Assembly (NCBI GenBank): GCA_963790245.1
Contig: CAWBNP010000002.1
Coordinates: 434,001-498,000 of the forward strand
Length of the DNA: 64,000 nucleotides
Direction of reading: 5' to 3'
DNA from: JACCVG01 sp963790245
Lineage (GTDB): Bacteria > Actinomycetota > Thermoleophilia > Solirubrobacterales > Thermoleophilaceae
Shown here: one piece after another, positions 21,009-29,859 of the stretch
Numbering within the stretch: the stretch's first letter is position 1
How the letters are laid out: each line of letters begins with the position of its first letter
Notes under the pieces: generated by a model
The model's input: only the letters and a program-made list of their open reading frames with translations
Told to the model about the DNA's origin: nothing
Databases searched by the model: none
Position numbers and translations under genes: made by a program

Positions 21009-22008
21009 CGAGCCCCTCGGTCTCGGGCAGGCCGAGCATCAGGTTGAGCGCCTGGACTGCTTGCCCAGCCGCGCCCTTCCAGAGGTTGTCGATCGCGGCG
21101 AACACGATGATCCGCCCGGTGGCCGGCTCGACCGTCCCGTGCACTGCGCAGCGATTGGTGTCCCGCACCTCGCGAACCCCGGGCGGTGCATCGACGACCT
21201 CGACGAACGGCTCCTCGTCGTAGGCCTCGTGGAGCAGGTCGGCGACCTCCCCGGCGTCGACCGGCTCGCGGGGGGTCAGGTAACAGCTCGCGAGCAGCCC
21301 TTGGTCGATTGGGAGCAGATGCGGCGTGAAGGTGATCGGCAGACCCTCGGGCAGCTCCTGCTCCAGCTCGGCGCGGTGGCGGTGCCCCTCGACCTTGTAG
21401 GCGCTGACGTTCTCCGTGACCGCGACGAACCCGGTGCCCTCGGTCGGTGTCCGACCGGCGCCCGACACGCCCGACTTGGCGTCGACGATCAGATCGGTCG
21501 CGAGGGCCGCCAGCGGAGCGGTCGCGAGCAAGGCAGCCGTCGGGTAACAGCCCGGCGAGGCGACCAGCTGCGCCCCGGCGATCGCATCGCGGTGGAACTC
21601 GGGCAGGCCGTAGACGGCGTCGGCGAGCAGGTCCAGCGCCTCGTGCGGCTGGTAGTAGCTCTCATAGGCGTCGCGGCTCAACCGGAAGTCGGCCGACAGG
21701 TCCACTACCCGCAGCCCCCGTGCACGAAGCCCGGCAACGATCGGCGCCGAAGCGCCGTGCGGGTACCCGACGATCGCACTCGACGCGCGATCGGCGACCG
21801 CGTCGAGGTCGGGCGCGTCGAGGACGATGCCGGTGCGGTGGCGCGGGTAGAGCTCGTCCAGGTTGCGCCCGGCGTCGGTGCGAGCCGTCGCCGCGACCAG
21901 CTCCAGCGTCGGGTGGCGGCGGACGATCGCGGCCGCCAGCGCGCCGGCAAAGCCGCTCGCACCTACGACGGCGACCGTGTTGGGTCCGGACTCAGGCACG
22001 GAGCGCAC
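21004..22008 (-). CDS. argC: N-acetyl-gamma-glutamyl-phosphate reductase
   Basis: NADPH-dependent reductase of the arginine pathway, 334 residues. N-terminal Rossmann fold VAVVGASGFAGALAAAIVRR, the catalytic Cys in LVASPGCYPTAALLAT, and SGVSGAGRTPTEGTGF are the family marks. It starts at 22008 and overlaps the pheT 3' end by about 17 bp, so phenylalanyl-tRNA synthetase and arginine genes are physically joined. Intact. Confidence 0.95.
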   Translation of the reverse strand: MRSVPESGPNTVAVVGASGFAGALAAAIVRRHPTLELVAATARTDAGRNLDELYPRHRTGIVLDAPDLDAVADRASSAIVGYPHGASAPIVAGLRARGLRVVDLSADFRLSRDAYESYYQPHEALDLLADAVYGLPEFHRDAIAGAQLVASPGCYPTAALLATAPLAALATDLIVDAKSGVSGAGRTPTEGTGFVAVTENVSAYKVEGHRHRAELEQELPEGLPITFTPHLLPIDQGLLASCYLTPREPVDAGEVADLLHEAYDEEPFVEVVDAPPGVREVRDTNRCAVHGTVEPATGRIIVFAAIDNLWKGAAGQAVQALNLMLGLPETEGLG

Positions 22009-24448
22009 CCCCGATCTCGCTCAGAGCGGTCGCGATCGCCTCGCGGCGAGCTACAACCTCCTCGTCGGTGAGCGTCCGATCGGGCGCGCGGAACTCGAGT
22101 GCCAGGGCGAGCGACTTCTTGCCCGCGCCGACCTGCTCCCCGCGGAACAGATCGAACAACTCGACCGACTCGAGCAGATCTCCCCCGCCGCCGCGAACCG
22201 CGGTCAGGACGGTTTCCGCCGCGACCCCTTCGGCGACGACGACGGCGATGTCCTGGCGGACGGCTGGAAAATCGCTGATCGCTGCGTAGGTCGGTACGGT
22301 CCGCACCGCGCTCATCAGCTCGTCGAGATCGAGCTCGAACCCGGCGATCGGCCGGTCGCCGCCGGGACCGTCGAGATCCCACGCCCTGAGGACCAGCGGG
22401 TGGAGCTCACCGACCCAGCCGAGCTCGGGGCCGCGCGGGCCGCGAGTCAGTACCGCTGACCGGGCCGGGTGGAGGTACGGCCGATCGCCCGGCTGCGGCC
22501 GCTCGATCGACGCCTCCACTCCGTAGATGCCGAGGACCGCCTCGACCAGGACGCGGGCGCCGTAGAAGTCGGCGGCGGCCCGATCAGAGCGCCACGTCCC
22601 GGTCTCCGAGACGCTGCACACCGCCCCGAGCGTCATCCGCTCGATCGCGGGCGTAGCCCCGGCGGGTGAGGCGTCGACGACCGGCGCGGGGCCGGTCCCC
22701 GGGGCGAATACCCGCGCTACCTCGTACAGCGCGATGTCGGTCTCGCCCCGAGCGAGGTTGGCAGCGACCGCGTCAAGGAGTCCGGTCAGCAGGGTCGGGC
22801 GCATCACGGCCTGCTCCTCGCCGAGCGGGTTGGCGATCTGCAGCGGCGCCTGCTCGATCCGCAGCCGATCGATGTTCGCCTGTGAGGTGAAGCTGTAGGA
22901 GATCGTCTCGGAGAGCCCCCGGCCGCGCAGGGCATCCTCGGCCGCAGCGCGCAGCCGCTGGTCGCGGGGCCGACGTCCGACCGCGGCCCGGCGGGCCGGA
23001 AGCGTCGCGGGCAGCCGGTCGAGGCCGTGGATCCGCGCGACCTCCTCGATCAGGTCGGCCTCACGCTGCACGTCACCGTCGCGCCAGGGCGGAACGACAA
23101 CCTCGATCACACCGCCCGCCTCGCTCGCCTCGAAGCCGAGCCGGGTCAGGATCCCGACCGCCTCTTCTGAGGGGATCTCGTTCCCGAGCAACCGAGTCAT
23201 CCGCTCGAGCCGCAGCGTGGCGCTCCGCACGGGCAGCGCCGCGGGGTAGGCGTCGATCGTCCCCGGGACCAGCCGCGCGCCGCAGAGCTCGACCATCAGC
23301 GCCGCGGCGAGCCGCTGGGCGCCGATCGCGAGCTCCGGGTGGAGCTGGCGCTCAAATCGCGCGCTCGCCTCGCTGCGCAGACCGAGCCGCTTCGAGGTCC
23401 GCAGCACGTTTGGACCGACCCAGGTCGCGGCCTCCATCAGCACCCGGGTCGTCTGCTCTCCGACCTCGCTCACCTGGCCGCCCATGACGCCCGCGATCCC
23501 GGAAGGCCGCTTCTCGTCACAGACGAGCGCCATGTCGGCGTCGAGTGTCCGCTCCACGCCGTCGAGCGTCGTCATCCGCTCCCCCTCCAGCGCGCGGCGA
23601 ATCACGATCTGCGATCCGGCGACCAGGTCGAGATCGAAGGCGTGGAGCGGCTGGCCGGTCAGCAGCATCACGTAATTGGTGATGTCGACGACGTTGGAGA
23701 TCGGCCGCTGCCCGGCAGCGGTCAGCCGCTGCTTCAACCAAGGGGGTGACGGCCCGACCGCGACGTTCTCGAATGCGCGCGCGGTGAATCGCAGGCAGAT
23801 CTCGGGACTGGCGATCTCCACGCTGACGTGATCGGTGACCTGGTCTTCGCCGCTCGGCTGAGCGTCGGCGCCGGTTGGATCCTCGGCCAGCGACGCGCCC
23901 GTCAGCGCGTGCAGCTCGCGTGCGACGCCGTATACGGACATGCAATCCGGCCGGTTGGGATTGATCTCGACCTCGATCACCTGATCGGCGATCGCGAAGG
24001 CTTCTGCCAGCGGCACGCCGGCGGACTGCTCGTCGGCGAGCACCATGATCCCGTCGTAGTCATCTCCGATTCCGAGCTCGCGCTCGGAGAGAATCATTCC
24101 CGCCGAACTGATCCCGCGTAGCTTCACCTCGCCGAGCTTCGTCCCATCCGGCATCACCGCTCCGGGGAGCGCAACCGCGACCGTCTGGCCGGCGGCGACG
24201 TTCGGCGCTCCGCACACGATCGTCCGGGCTCGGTCGCCGGTGTCGACCTCGCAGACCCTCAGCCGATCCGCATCTGGATGCTGGTCGGCACTGAGCACCT
24301 TGCCGATGACGAAACCCTCGGCCGCGGGAACACCAACCTGCTCGATCCGTTCGAGCTCGGTCCCGCTGCCGGTCAGCAGGTCGGCGACCTGCTGGGCGTC
24401 GAGGCCGGGGTCGCATAGGGAGCGCAGCCAGCTGAGCGGAACCCTCAT
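21992..24448 (-). CDS. pheT: Phenylalanine-tRNA ligase beta subunit
   Basis: Beta chain of the alpha2-beta2 PheRS. 818 residues: an N-terminal tRNA-binding domain (GFVIGKVLSADQHPDADRLR), B3/B4 editing region around residues 200-390, a B5 domain (RNDVVDITNYVMLLTGQPLHA-like segment near 235 precedes it), the catalytic-like domain, and a C-terminal FDX-ACB anticodon domain (ISDFPAVRQDIAVVVAEGV). The start ATG 24448 overlaps the pheS stop as ATGA. Intact. Confidence 0.95.
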   Translation of the reverse strand: MRVPLSWLRSLCDPGLDAQQVADLLTGSGTELERIEQVGVPAAEGFVIGKVLSADQHPDADRLRVCEVDTGDRARTIVCGAPNVAAGQTVAVALPGAVMPDGTKLGEVKLRGISSAGMILSERELGIGDDYDGIMVLADEQSAGVPLAEAFAIADQVIEVEINPNRPDCMSVYGVARELHALTGASLAEDPTGADAQPSGEDQVTDHVSVEIASPEICLRFTARAFENVAVGPSPPWLKQRLTAAGQRPISNVVDITNYVMLLTGQPLHAFDLDLVAGSQIVIRRALEGERMTTLDGVERTLDADMALVCDEKRPSGIAGVMGGQVSEVGEQTTRVLMEAATWVGPNVLRTSKRLGLRSEASARFERQLHPELAIGAQRLAAALMVELCGARLVPGTIDAYPAALPVRSATLRLERMTRLLGNEIPSEEAVGILTRLGFEASEAGGVIEVVVPPWRDGDVQREADLIEEVARIHGLDRLPATLPARRAAVGRRPRDQRLRAAAEDALRGRGLSETISYSFTSQANIDRLRIEQAPLQIANPLGEEQAVMRPTLLTGLLDAVAANLARGETDIALYEVARVFAPGTGPAPVVDASPAGATPAIERMTLGAVCSVSETGTWRSDRAAADFYGARVLVEAVLGIYGVEASIERPQPGDRPYLHPARSAVLTRGPRGPELGWVGELHPLVLRAWDLDGPGGDRPIAGFELDLDELMSAVRTVPTYAAISDFPAVRQDIAVVVAEGVAAETVLTAVRGGGGDLLESVELFDLFRGEQVGAGKKSLALALEFRAPDRTLTDEEVVARREAIATALSEIGGALRA

Positions 24449-25518
24449 GCGCCGCTCCCGAACTGCCCGAGGAACCTCAGGTCGCCCGAGAAGAACAGCC
24501 TCAGGTCCGGGATGCCGTGCTTGAGCATCGCGATCCGGTCGATCCCGAACCCGAACGCGAACCCCTGGACCCGCTCCGGGTCATAGCCGTTTCCGGCGAC
24601 GAAGCCGAGCACGTTGGGGTCCACCATCCCGGCGCCGGCGATCTCGATCCACGTGGTGCCCTTGCAGACGTTGCAGCGCGCGCCGTCGGCAAGCACCCCC
24701 TCCGCCGCGCAGGCGAAGCAGGAGACATCGACCTCGACGCTCGGCTCGGTGAACGGGAAGTAGCCGGCGCGCAGCCGGATGCTGCGCTCGGCGCCGAACA
24801 TCGCGCGCACGAACTCGAGCAGCACGCCGCGCAGGTCGCCGAGCGTGATGTCGGTGTCGATCGCGAGCCCCTCGAGCTGGTGGAACATCGGCACGTGGGT
24901 CGCATCGGTCACGTCACGCCGGTAGACCCGCCCCGGAACGACGACGTAGATCGGTGGCTCCTGCGCCTCCATCGCCCGCACCTGCATCGGGGAGGTGTGG
25001 GTGCGAAGCACGACCTGCTCGTCGAAGTAGAGGCTGTCCTGGGATAGACGCGCCGGGTGGTGCGCGGGGATGTTCAGCGCGGTGAAGTTGTAGTAGTCGA
25101 ACTCGATCTCGGGCCCCTCCAGCACGGTGAACCCGAGCCCGAGGAAGATCTCCTCCATCTCGCGCCTCGTCTGGGTGATCAGGTGCATGTGTCCGCCGGG
25201 CCGCGCCGGGTCGCCGGGCAGCGTGATGTCGAGTGGATCCGCGAGCAGCGTTGCGTCGAGCTCGGCACCTTCGAGCGCGGTCTCGCGGCCGGCCAACAGC
25301 GACTCGAGCGCCTGCCGGACAGCGTTCGCTCCCTTACCAACCGGCCCGCGCTGGTCGGCCGGCAGCTCGCCGATCGAGCGCAGGATTCCCGTCAGCTCGG
25401 CCTTTCGGCCGAGGTAGCGCACGCGCTCCTGCTCGAGCTCGGCCGTGGTCTTGGCCGCCGCGATCGCCGCCTCGGCCTCGCTGCGGATCTGATCGAGGCG
25501 GGTCGCCGGGTCAACCAT
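24445..25518 (-). CDS. pheS: Phenylalanine-tRNA ligase alpha subunit
   Basis: Catalytic chain of PheRS, 357 residues from ATG 25518 (MVDPATRLDQIRSEAEAAI). N-terminal coiled coil (to about 90), then class II motifs: DYYNFTALNIPAHHPAR, LRTHTSPMQVRAME, GRVYRRDVTDATHVPMFHQL and motif 3 GFAFGFGIDRIAMLKHGIPD. A four-Cys segment (CFACAAEGVLADGARCNVC) suggests a zinc site also found in some bacterial PheS. The start overlaps the end of the upstream TrmH-type methyltransferase by 8 nt. Intact. Confidence 0.95.
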   Translation of the reverse strand: MVDPATRLDQIRSEAEAAIAAAKTTAELEQERVRYLGRKAELTGILRSIGELPADQRGPVGKGANAVRQALESLLAGRETALEGAELDATLLADPLDITLPGDPARPGGHMHLITQTRREMEEIFLGLGFTVLEGPEIEFDYYNFTALNIPAHHPARLSQDSLYFDEQVVLRTHTSPMQVRAMEAQEPPIYVVVPGRVYRRDVTDATHVPMFHQLEGLAIDTDITLGDLRGVLLEFVRAMFGAERSIRLRAGYFPFTEPSVEVDVSCFACAAEGVLADGARCNVCKGTTWIEIAGAGMVDPNVLGFVAGNGYDPERVQGFAFGFGIDRIAMLKHGIPDLRLFFSGDLRFLGQFGSGA

Positions 25519-26210
25519 CGCCAGCCATCCTATTTCCAAGCTCGTGCAGCGCGATCGCGGCCGCGGCCGCCACGTTGAGCGATTCGGGACCGTCGCCGGC
25601 CATCGTGATCCGAGCGGTCCGGTCGGCAACCGCGAGCGCCTCCGCGCTGAGTCCGGAGCGCTCTCCACCAAGGCAGATGACGAGTGGTGGGGCGACATCG
25701 ACGGCGCGCAGATCGAGCTCGGCCGAGCCATCGAGACAGACCTTCGTGCCGTTCAGATCGGAGAGCACCGCCCGCGCCGGTGGCCGAGCGAAGATCGATC
25801 CCATGCTCGCTCGGACCGCCTTCGGGGAGTAGGGATCCGCGCACCCGGGGCCGAGCACGACGGGACCGTCGCAGAGCGCGTGGGCGGTGCGGACGATCGT
25901 TCCGAGGTTGCCCGGATCGCCGACGTTCTCGAGGTAAACCGTCAGCGCCGCGCCTCCGAGGCTCGCCCACCGCTGCCGATAGACACCGATCACCCTGGTG
26001 CCGGAGCCGAGCAGACTCGCCTTGTCGAGCAGCGTCTGCTCGACGTCGACGCCGCCGCGCAGGACGATCTCCGCCGTGATGCCCTGCGGTATCTGCGGCC
26101 GCGATCAGATCCTCGCCCTCGACGGCGAACAGGCCGGTACGCGAGCGCAGCTTCTTCTCCCGCAGGCCGCGGATCGTCTTGAGGTGCTGGTTGTCGGGTG
26201 AGGTGATCAT
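25511..26210 (-). CDS. TrmH/SpoU-family rRNA or tRNA methyltransferase
   Basis: SAM-dependent RNA 2'-O-ribose methyltransferase with the SPOUT knot fold. The N-terminal substrate-binding part (MITSPDNQHLKTIRGLREKK, GLFAVEGEDLI) is joined after one frame break (near 26090) to the catalytic half: VYLENVGDPGNLGTIVRTA, VRASMGSIFARP, LVICLGGERSGLS and SLNVAAAAAIALHELGNR. These three motifs define the family; the target nucleotide cannot be told. About 233 residues. It sits between rplT and pheS, a common place for this gene. Confidence 0.88.
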
Positions 26211-26286
26211 CGGATCTGGTCGCTGAACCAAAAAAGGCGCCCTGCAAAGGCGCCCCGGGGTGGTAACTGCGACTGCGGCCCAAGCG

Positions 26287-26646
26287 TCAGGCAGCGGCCG
26301 CCTCCCGGGCGCGTTCGGCAAAACGTCGGAAAGTCTCGGGGTCGCGGACGGCGATGTCGGCGAGCACCTTGCGGTCGAGCTCGATCTCGGCAAGCTTCAT
26401 TCCGTGCATGAACTGGCTGTAGGTCATGCCCTCCTGCCGCGCGGCGGCGTTGATCCGCGTGATCCACAGCCGACGGAAGTCACGCTTGCGGTTGCGCCGG
26501 TCGCGGTAGGCGTAGGACTCGGCCTTGAGCAGAGACTCCTTGGCCCGCTTGTAGCTGGACTTGCGATCGCCGCGGTAGCCCTTCGCCCGCTCGAGCGCCG
26601 ACCGCCGCTTCTTGCGCGCGTTGACGCTGCGCTTCACCCGGCTCAT
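26287..26646 (-). CDS. rplT: 50S ribosomal protein L20
   Basis: Primary 23S rRNA-binding ribosomal protein, 119 residues. Begins [20 protein letters not shown] and contains [20 protein letters not shown], both highly conserved. It overlaps rpmI by 4 nt (26643-26646). In the classic infC-rpmI-rplT operon. Intact; slightly Ala-rich C-terminus (REAAAA). Confidence 0.97.
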   Translation of the reverse strand: MSRVKRSVNARKKRRSALERAKGYRGDRKSSYKRAKESLLKAESYAYRDRRNRKRDFRRLWITRINAAARQEGMTYSQFMHGMKLAEIELDRKVLADIAVRDPETFRRFAERAREAAAA

Positions 26647-26837
26647 GAGGAGAGCATCCTCTCGACGGCCCGCTTGTCGTTATCGGAAACGCTCACGGGA
26701 CGACCGAGATGGCGCTTCTGCTTGGCGCTCTTCTTGCCGGTGTTGTGGCTGGTGGTCGCGTGCCTGGCCTTGATCTTGCCGTTGGCCGTGACCTTGAAGC
26801 GCTTCTTGGCGCCGGAATGTCGCTTCATCTTGGGCAT
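26643..26837 (-). CDS. rpmI: 50S ribosomal protein L35
   Basis: Small basic ribosomal protein, 64 residues, [20 protein letters not shown] with the conserved [20 protein letters not shown] end. Located between infC and rplT. Intact. Confidence 0.97.
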   Translation of the reverse strand: MPKMKRHSGAKKRFKVTANGKIKARHATTSHNTGKKSAKQKRHLGRPVSVSDNDKRAVERMLSS

Positions 26838-26895
26838 CGGCCTCTATTGAAGCAGCCCGGACCCGCGCGCGCGCTCCGGCGCGGCAGGATCGCTC

Positions 26896-27577
26896 TCAGG
26901 CGGCGGGTGTCTCGGTCGCCTCGGCCGCGGGGTCGGGAGTGGGCTCGGCCGCCGGCTCGGGGCCGGCTCGGACGCGGGCTGCGCGGTCGCTTCGGCGCCG
27001 GCCTCCGCGCTCGGCTTGGCGGCCTCTCCCGCTGTTTGACCGGTCCGAGCACCATCGTCATGTTGCGGCCGTCCTGAATCGGGCGCTGCTCGACAGCGCC
27101 GAGCTCGGCGACATCCTCGGCGAGGCGCATCAGCAGTTGTTCGCCGCGCTCGGGGTGGGTCGTCTCGCGGCCGCGGAACATGATCGTGACCTTGACCTTG
27201 TCCTGACCGCGCAGGAAGCGCTCGACGTGGCCCTTCTTGGTCTCGTAGTCGTTGTTGGCGATCTTCGGCCGCAGCTTGATCTCGCGCAGGTTGATCTGCT
27301 TCTGGTGGCGCTTGGCCGCCTTCGCCTTCTGCTCCTGCTCGTACTTGTACTTCGAGTAGTCGAGCACGCGGCAGACCGGCGGACGAGACTCGGCCGCGAT
27401 CTCCACGAGGTCGAGATCACGCTCCTGCGCATAGCGCAGCGCGTCGTCGATCTTCAGCACGCCGACCTGCTCGCCGTCCTCGCCGATCAGGCGGACCTCG
27501 GCGACGCGGATGCGCTCGTTGGTACGAGTCTGGTCGCGCTCCGGAAGGCGCCGATCGAACCTACGCGGGATCGGCAC
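26896..27577 (-). CDS. infC: Translation initiation factor IF-3 with Ala/Pro/Glu-rich C-terminal tail
   Basis: Binds the 30S subunit and monitors start-codon selection. N-domain [20 protein letters not shown] and C-domain [48 protein letters not shown] are standard. After GPVKQ two frame breaks (near 27030 and 26950) hide a tail that, when corrected, reads like [20 protein letters not shown] then [20 protein letters not shown], about 45 residues beyond a usual IF-3. The stop TGA at 26898-26896 follows from that reading. Start GTG 27577 is likely; IF-3 often uses rare start codons, so another start is possible. Confidence 0.92.
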
Positions 27578-27672
27578 TACGAAAGGGTTGCGCTAGACGT
27601 CAAAGGCAGGGGCGTGAGACGGGAGAGGCGGAAGGCACGGGCGCAGGCGTGCCGAGCGCTGTGAAGGGGCCC

Positions 27673-29640
27673 TCATTCGCTGGCGAGTGTAGCAGTGGAG
27701 CCAGAACGTGACGCGATCTCCGCTTGTGCGCGCTCGGCGAACGCGGCCGTCACCATCGCGCCGGTATCGCCCTCGCGGTGGCGGCGGACCGAAACCAGCC
27801 CGTCGTCGACCTCCCGATCGCCGACGATCAGCATGTAGGGCGCCTTGCGCAGCTCGCCGTCGCGGATCTTGCGCCCGACCGACTCGCCGCGCTCGTCGAC
27901 CTCGACCCGCAGTCCCGCGGCCGCGAGCTGTTCAGCGACCGCCCGGGCGTACTCGTTATGGCGGTCGGCGACCGGCAGGACGAGCGCCTGAACCGGCGCC
28001 AGCCAGAGCGGGAACTCGCCCGCGTAGTGCTCGATCAGGATGCCGATGAACCGCTCGAAGCTCCCCATCAGCGCGCGATGGATCATCACCGGGCGGTGCT
28101 CGGCGTTGTCGGCCCCCGTGTAGGTGAGGTCGAACCGCTCGGGCATGTAGTAGTCGAGCTGGACCGTTCCGAGCTGCCAGGAGCGGCCGATCGTGTCGGT
28201 CATGTGGAGGTCGATCTTGGGGCCGTAGAACGCTCCGTCGCCCTGGTTGAGCTCGAACTCGAGCCCCTTCTCGACCAGCGCACGCTCGAGCGCGGCCTCC
28301 GCCCTGTCCCACATCGCTTCGCTGCCGACCCACTTCTCCGGCCGGGTCGAGAGCTCGAGGCGGGGCTCGAAGCCAAAGACGTCGTAGATCAGGAAACCGA
28401 AGTCCAGGCAGCGCTGAACCTCCTCGGGGATCTGCTCCTCGGTGCAGAAGATGTGGGCGTCGTCCTGGGTTATGTGACGGACGCGGAGCAGGCCGTGGAG
28501 CGTCCCGCTGGGCTCGTGGCGGTGCACCAACCCGGCCTCGGAGTAGCGGATCGGCAGGTCGCGATAGGACCGCCGCTCGCTCGAGTAGATCTGGGTATGG
28601 GCCGGGCAGTTCATCGGCTTGAGCCCCATCGAACGGCCTTCGACTTCGGTGAAGTACATGTTCTCGCGGTAGACGTCCCAATGGCCGGAGCGCTTCCAGA
28701 GATCGACGTCGTAGAGGATCGGCGTCTTGACCTCGCGGTAACCGCGGGCGGCGTTCTCGGTGCGCCAGAGGTCGGTCAGCTGGTTCCAGACCTGCGTCCC
28801 GTTGGGCTTCCAGAACGGCGAGCCCGGCGAGAGCTCCGAGAAGCTGAACAGGTCGAGTTCGCGGCCGAGCTTGCGGTGGTCGCGCAGCTTCGCCTGCTCG
28901 AGCCGCTCGAGGTGCTCGGCGAGGGCGTCCTTGGAATGGAAGGCCGTGCCGTAGATCCGGGTGAGCATCTTCCGCGACTCATCCCCGCGCCAGTAGGCGC
29001 CGGCGATCGAGGTCAGCTTGAAGGCCTTGATCCGGCCGGTATCGGGCGCGTGCGGGCCGCGGCAGAGATCCAGGAAGGGGCCGTTCCGATAGAGCGAGAC
29101 TCGATCGACCCCCTGGTCACGGACGAGGTCCTCGATCAGCTCGACCTTGTAGATCTCACCCGCCTCACCGAACAGCGTGAGCGCCTCGTCGACCGGCAGC
29201 TCGGAATGGTCGAACTGCTCGGCGGCCTTGACGTGCTCGCGCATCTTGGCTTCGATCGCCTCGAAGTCGGCGTCGGAGACCTTGGTGCCCTCCGGGAACT
29301 CGAAGTCGTAGTAGAAGCCCTTCTCGATCGGCGGTCCGATCGAGACGCGGGTCCCGGGGAACAGCTCGACGACGGCGGTCGCCAGGACGTGGGCGGCGTC
29401 GTGGCGGACCAGCCAGAGCGCGTCCTCGCCCAGCGCGCCCTCGCTCTTGGAAGTGACGATCTCGATCGCGGCGCCGTCCTGCAGCGGTGCGGTGAGGTCA
29501 CGCAGTTCGCCGTCGACGCGAATTCCGAGCGCCGCGCGCGCGAGCCCCGGACCGATCGCGCTCGCAGCGTCAAGACCGGTCGCGCCCCCGGGGAGCTCGA
29601 GCCCGGAGCCGTCTGGCAGTGCGACGTTCACCGGCTGCAC
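27673..29640 (-). CDS. thrS: Threonine-tRNA ligase
   Basis: Class II synthetase with editing. From GTG 29640 it has 655 residues: TGS domain (NVALPDGSGLELPGG), SAD editing domain (HDAAHVLATAVVELFPGTRV, LYRNGPFLDLCRGPH), catalytic core with zinc-binding GLKPMNCPAHTQIYSSER, motif 2 and HRALMGSFERFIGILIEH, then the anticodon-binding domain (QALVLPVADRHNEYA). Longer upstream frames exist, but TGS domains normally start near the N-terminus, so GTG 29640 (or GTG 29631) is preferred. First gene of the thrS-infC-rpmI-rplT run. Intact. Confidence 0.95.
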   Translation of the reverse strand: MQPVNVALPDGSGLELPGGATGLDAASAIGPGLARAALGIRVDGELRDLTAPLQDGAAIEIVTSKSEGALGEDALWLVRHDAAHVLATAVVELFPGTRVSIGPPIEKGFYYDFEFPEGTKVSDADFEAIEAKMREHVKAAEQFDHSELPVDEALTLFGEAGEIYKVELIEDLVRDQGVDRVSLYRNGPFLDLCRGPHAPDTGRIKAFKLTSIAGAYWRGDESRKMLTRIYGTAFHSKDALAEHLERLEQAKLRDHRKLGRELDLFSFSELSPGSPFWKPNGTQVWNQLTDLWRTENAARGYREVKTPILYDVDLWKRSGHWDVYRENMYFTEVEGRSMGLKPMNCPAHTQIYSSERRSYRDLPIRYSEAGLVHRHEPSGTLHGLLRVRHITQDDAHIFCTEEQIPEEVQRCLDFGFLIYDVFGFEPRLELSTRPEKWVGSEAMWDRAEAALERALVEKGLEFELNQGDGAFYGPKIDLHMTDTIGRSWQLGTVQLDYYMPERFDLTYTGADNAEHRPVMIHRALMGSFERFIGILIEHYAGEFPLWLAPVQALVLPVADRHNEYARAVAEQLAAAGLRVEVDERGESVGRKIRDGELRKAPYMLIVGDREVDDGLVSVRRHREGDTGAMVTAAFAERAQAEIASRSGSTATLASE

Positions 29641-29684
29641 GCTACCTGCGGCGCGCTGGGCGGGTACTTGCAGGTTGCGGACGA

Positions 29685-29702
29685 GTGTGACCAGCGTCAC
29701 AC
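29685..29702. promoter_or_regulatory. Perfect CRP/GlxR-type palindrome upstream of thrS and the Rpf-like gene
   Basis: GTGTGA-CCAGCG-TCACAC is a perfect 6-bp inverted repeat with a 6-bp spacer, identical in form to the cAMP receptor protein consensus TGTGA-N6-TCACA. Actinobacterial CRP homologs (mycobacterial Rv3676, corynebacterial GlxR) use the same motif and are known to control rpf genes. It lies about 45 bp upstream of the thrS start and about 160 bp upstream of the Rpf-like start, in the divergent promoter region. The site is seen; regulation is inferred. Confidence 0.6.
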
Positions 29703-29705
29703 AAC

Positions 29706-29719
29706 CGAACACCCGTTCG
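29706..29719. promoter_or_regulatory. CGAAC-N4-GTTCG palindrome resembling a Gram-positive SOS/LexA box
   Basis: CGAAC-ACCC-GTTCG begins 3 bp after the CRP-type site. GAAC-N4-GTTC is the core of LexA boxes in Bacillus and mycobacteria. Neither flanking gene is a usual SOS gene, so this could equally be the site of another regulator or chance. Confidence 0.35.
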
Positions 29720-29811
29720 CCTAGCCTGCCTGGACGTAAGAGCCGATCCGATCGGGCGCTCATCGAGGCCCGCGATCGGCCGTTTTCCGCTCCAGACCTA
29801 GGTCTGCGTGG

Positions 29812-29831
29812 CGGTTCGGTGGAGAGAACCG
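29812..29831 (+). promoter_or_regulatory. Leader hairpin upstream of the Rpf-like gene
   Basis: CGGTTC and GAACCG pair around an 8-nt loop about 28 bp before the Rpf-like ATG. Many actinobacterial rpf genes carry a c-di-AMP (ydaO) riboswitch leader; I looked for its conserved blocks here and could not align them, so only a simple hairpin is claimed. Confidence 0.35.
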
Positions 29832-29859
29832 AAATCGACCCCGACTTGAGAGGTATCCC

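Noticed and set aside
27724..29724. A 666-codon plus-strand open frame opposite thrS
   Set aside because: It is antisense to a clear ThrRS with all motifs; GC-rich codon bias keeps the opposite frame open. Its protein has no recognisable domain.
29703..29859. c-di-AMP (ydaO) riboswitch before the Rpf-like gene
   Set aside because: Expected from other actinobacterial rpf genes, but the conserved sequence blocks could not be found; only one simple hairpin is visible.
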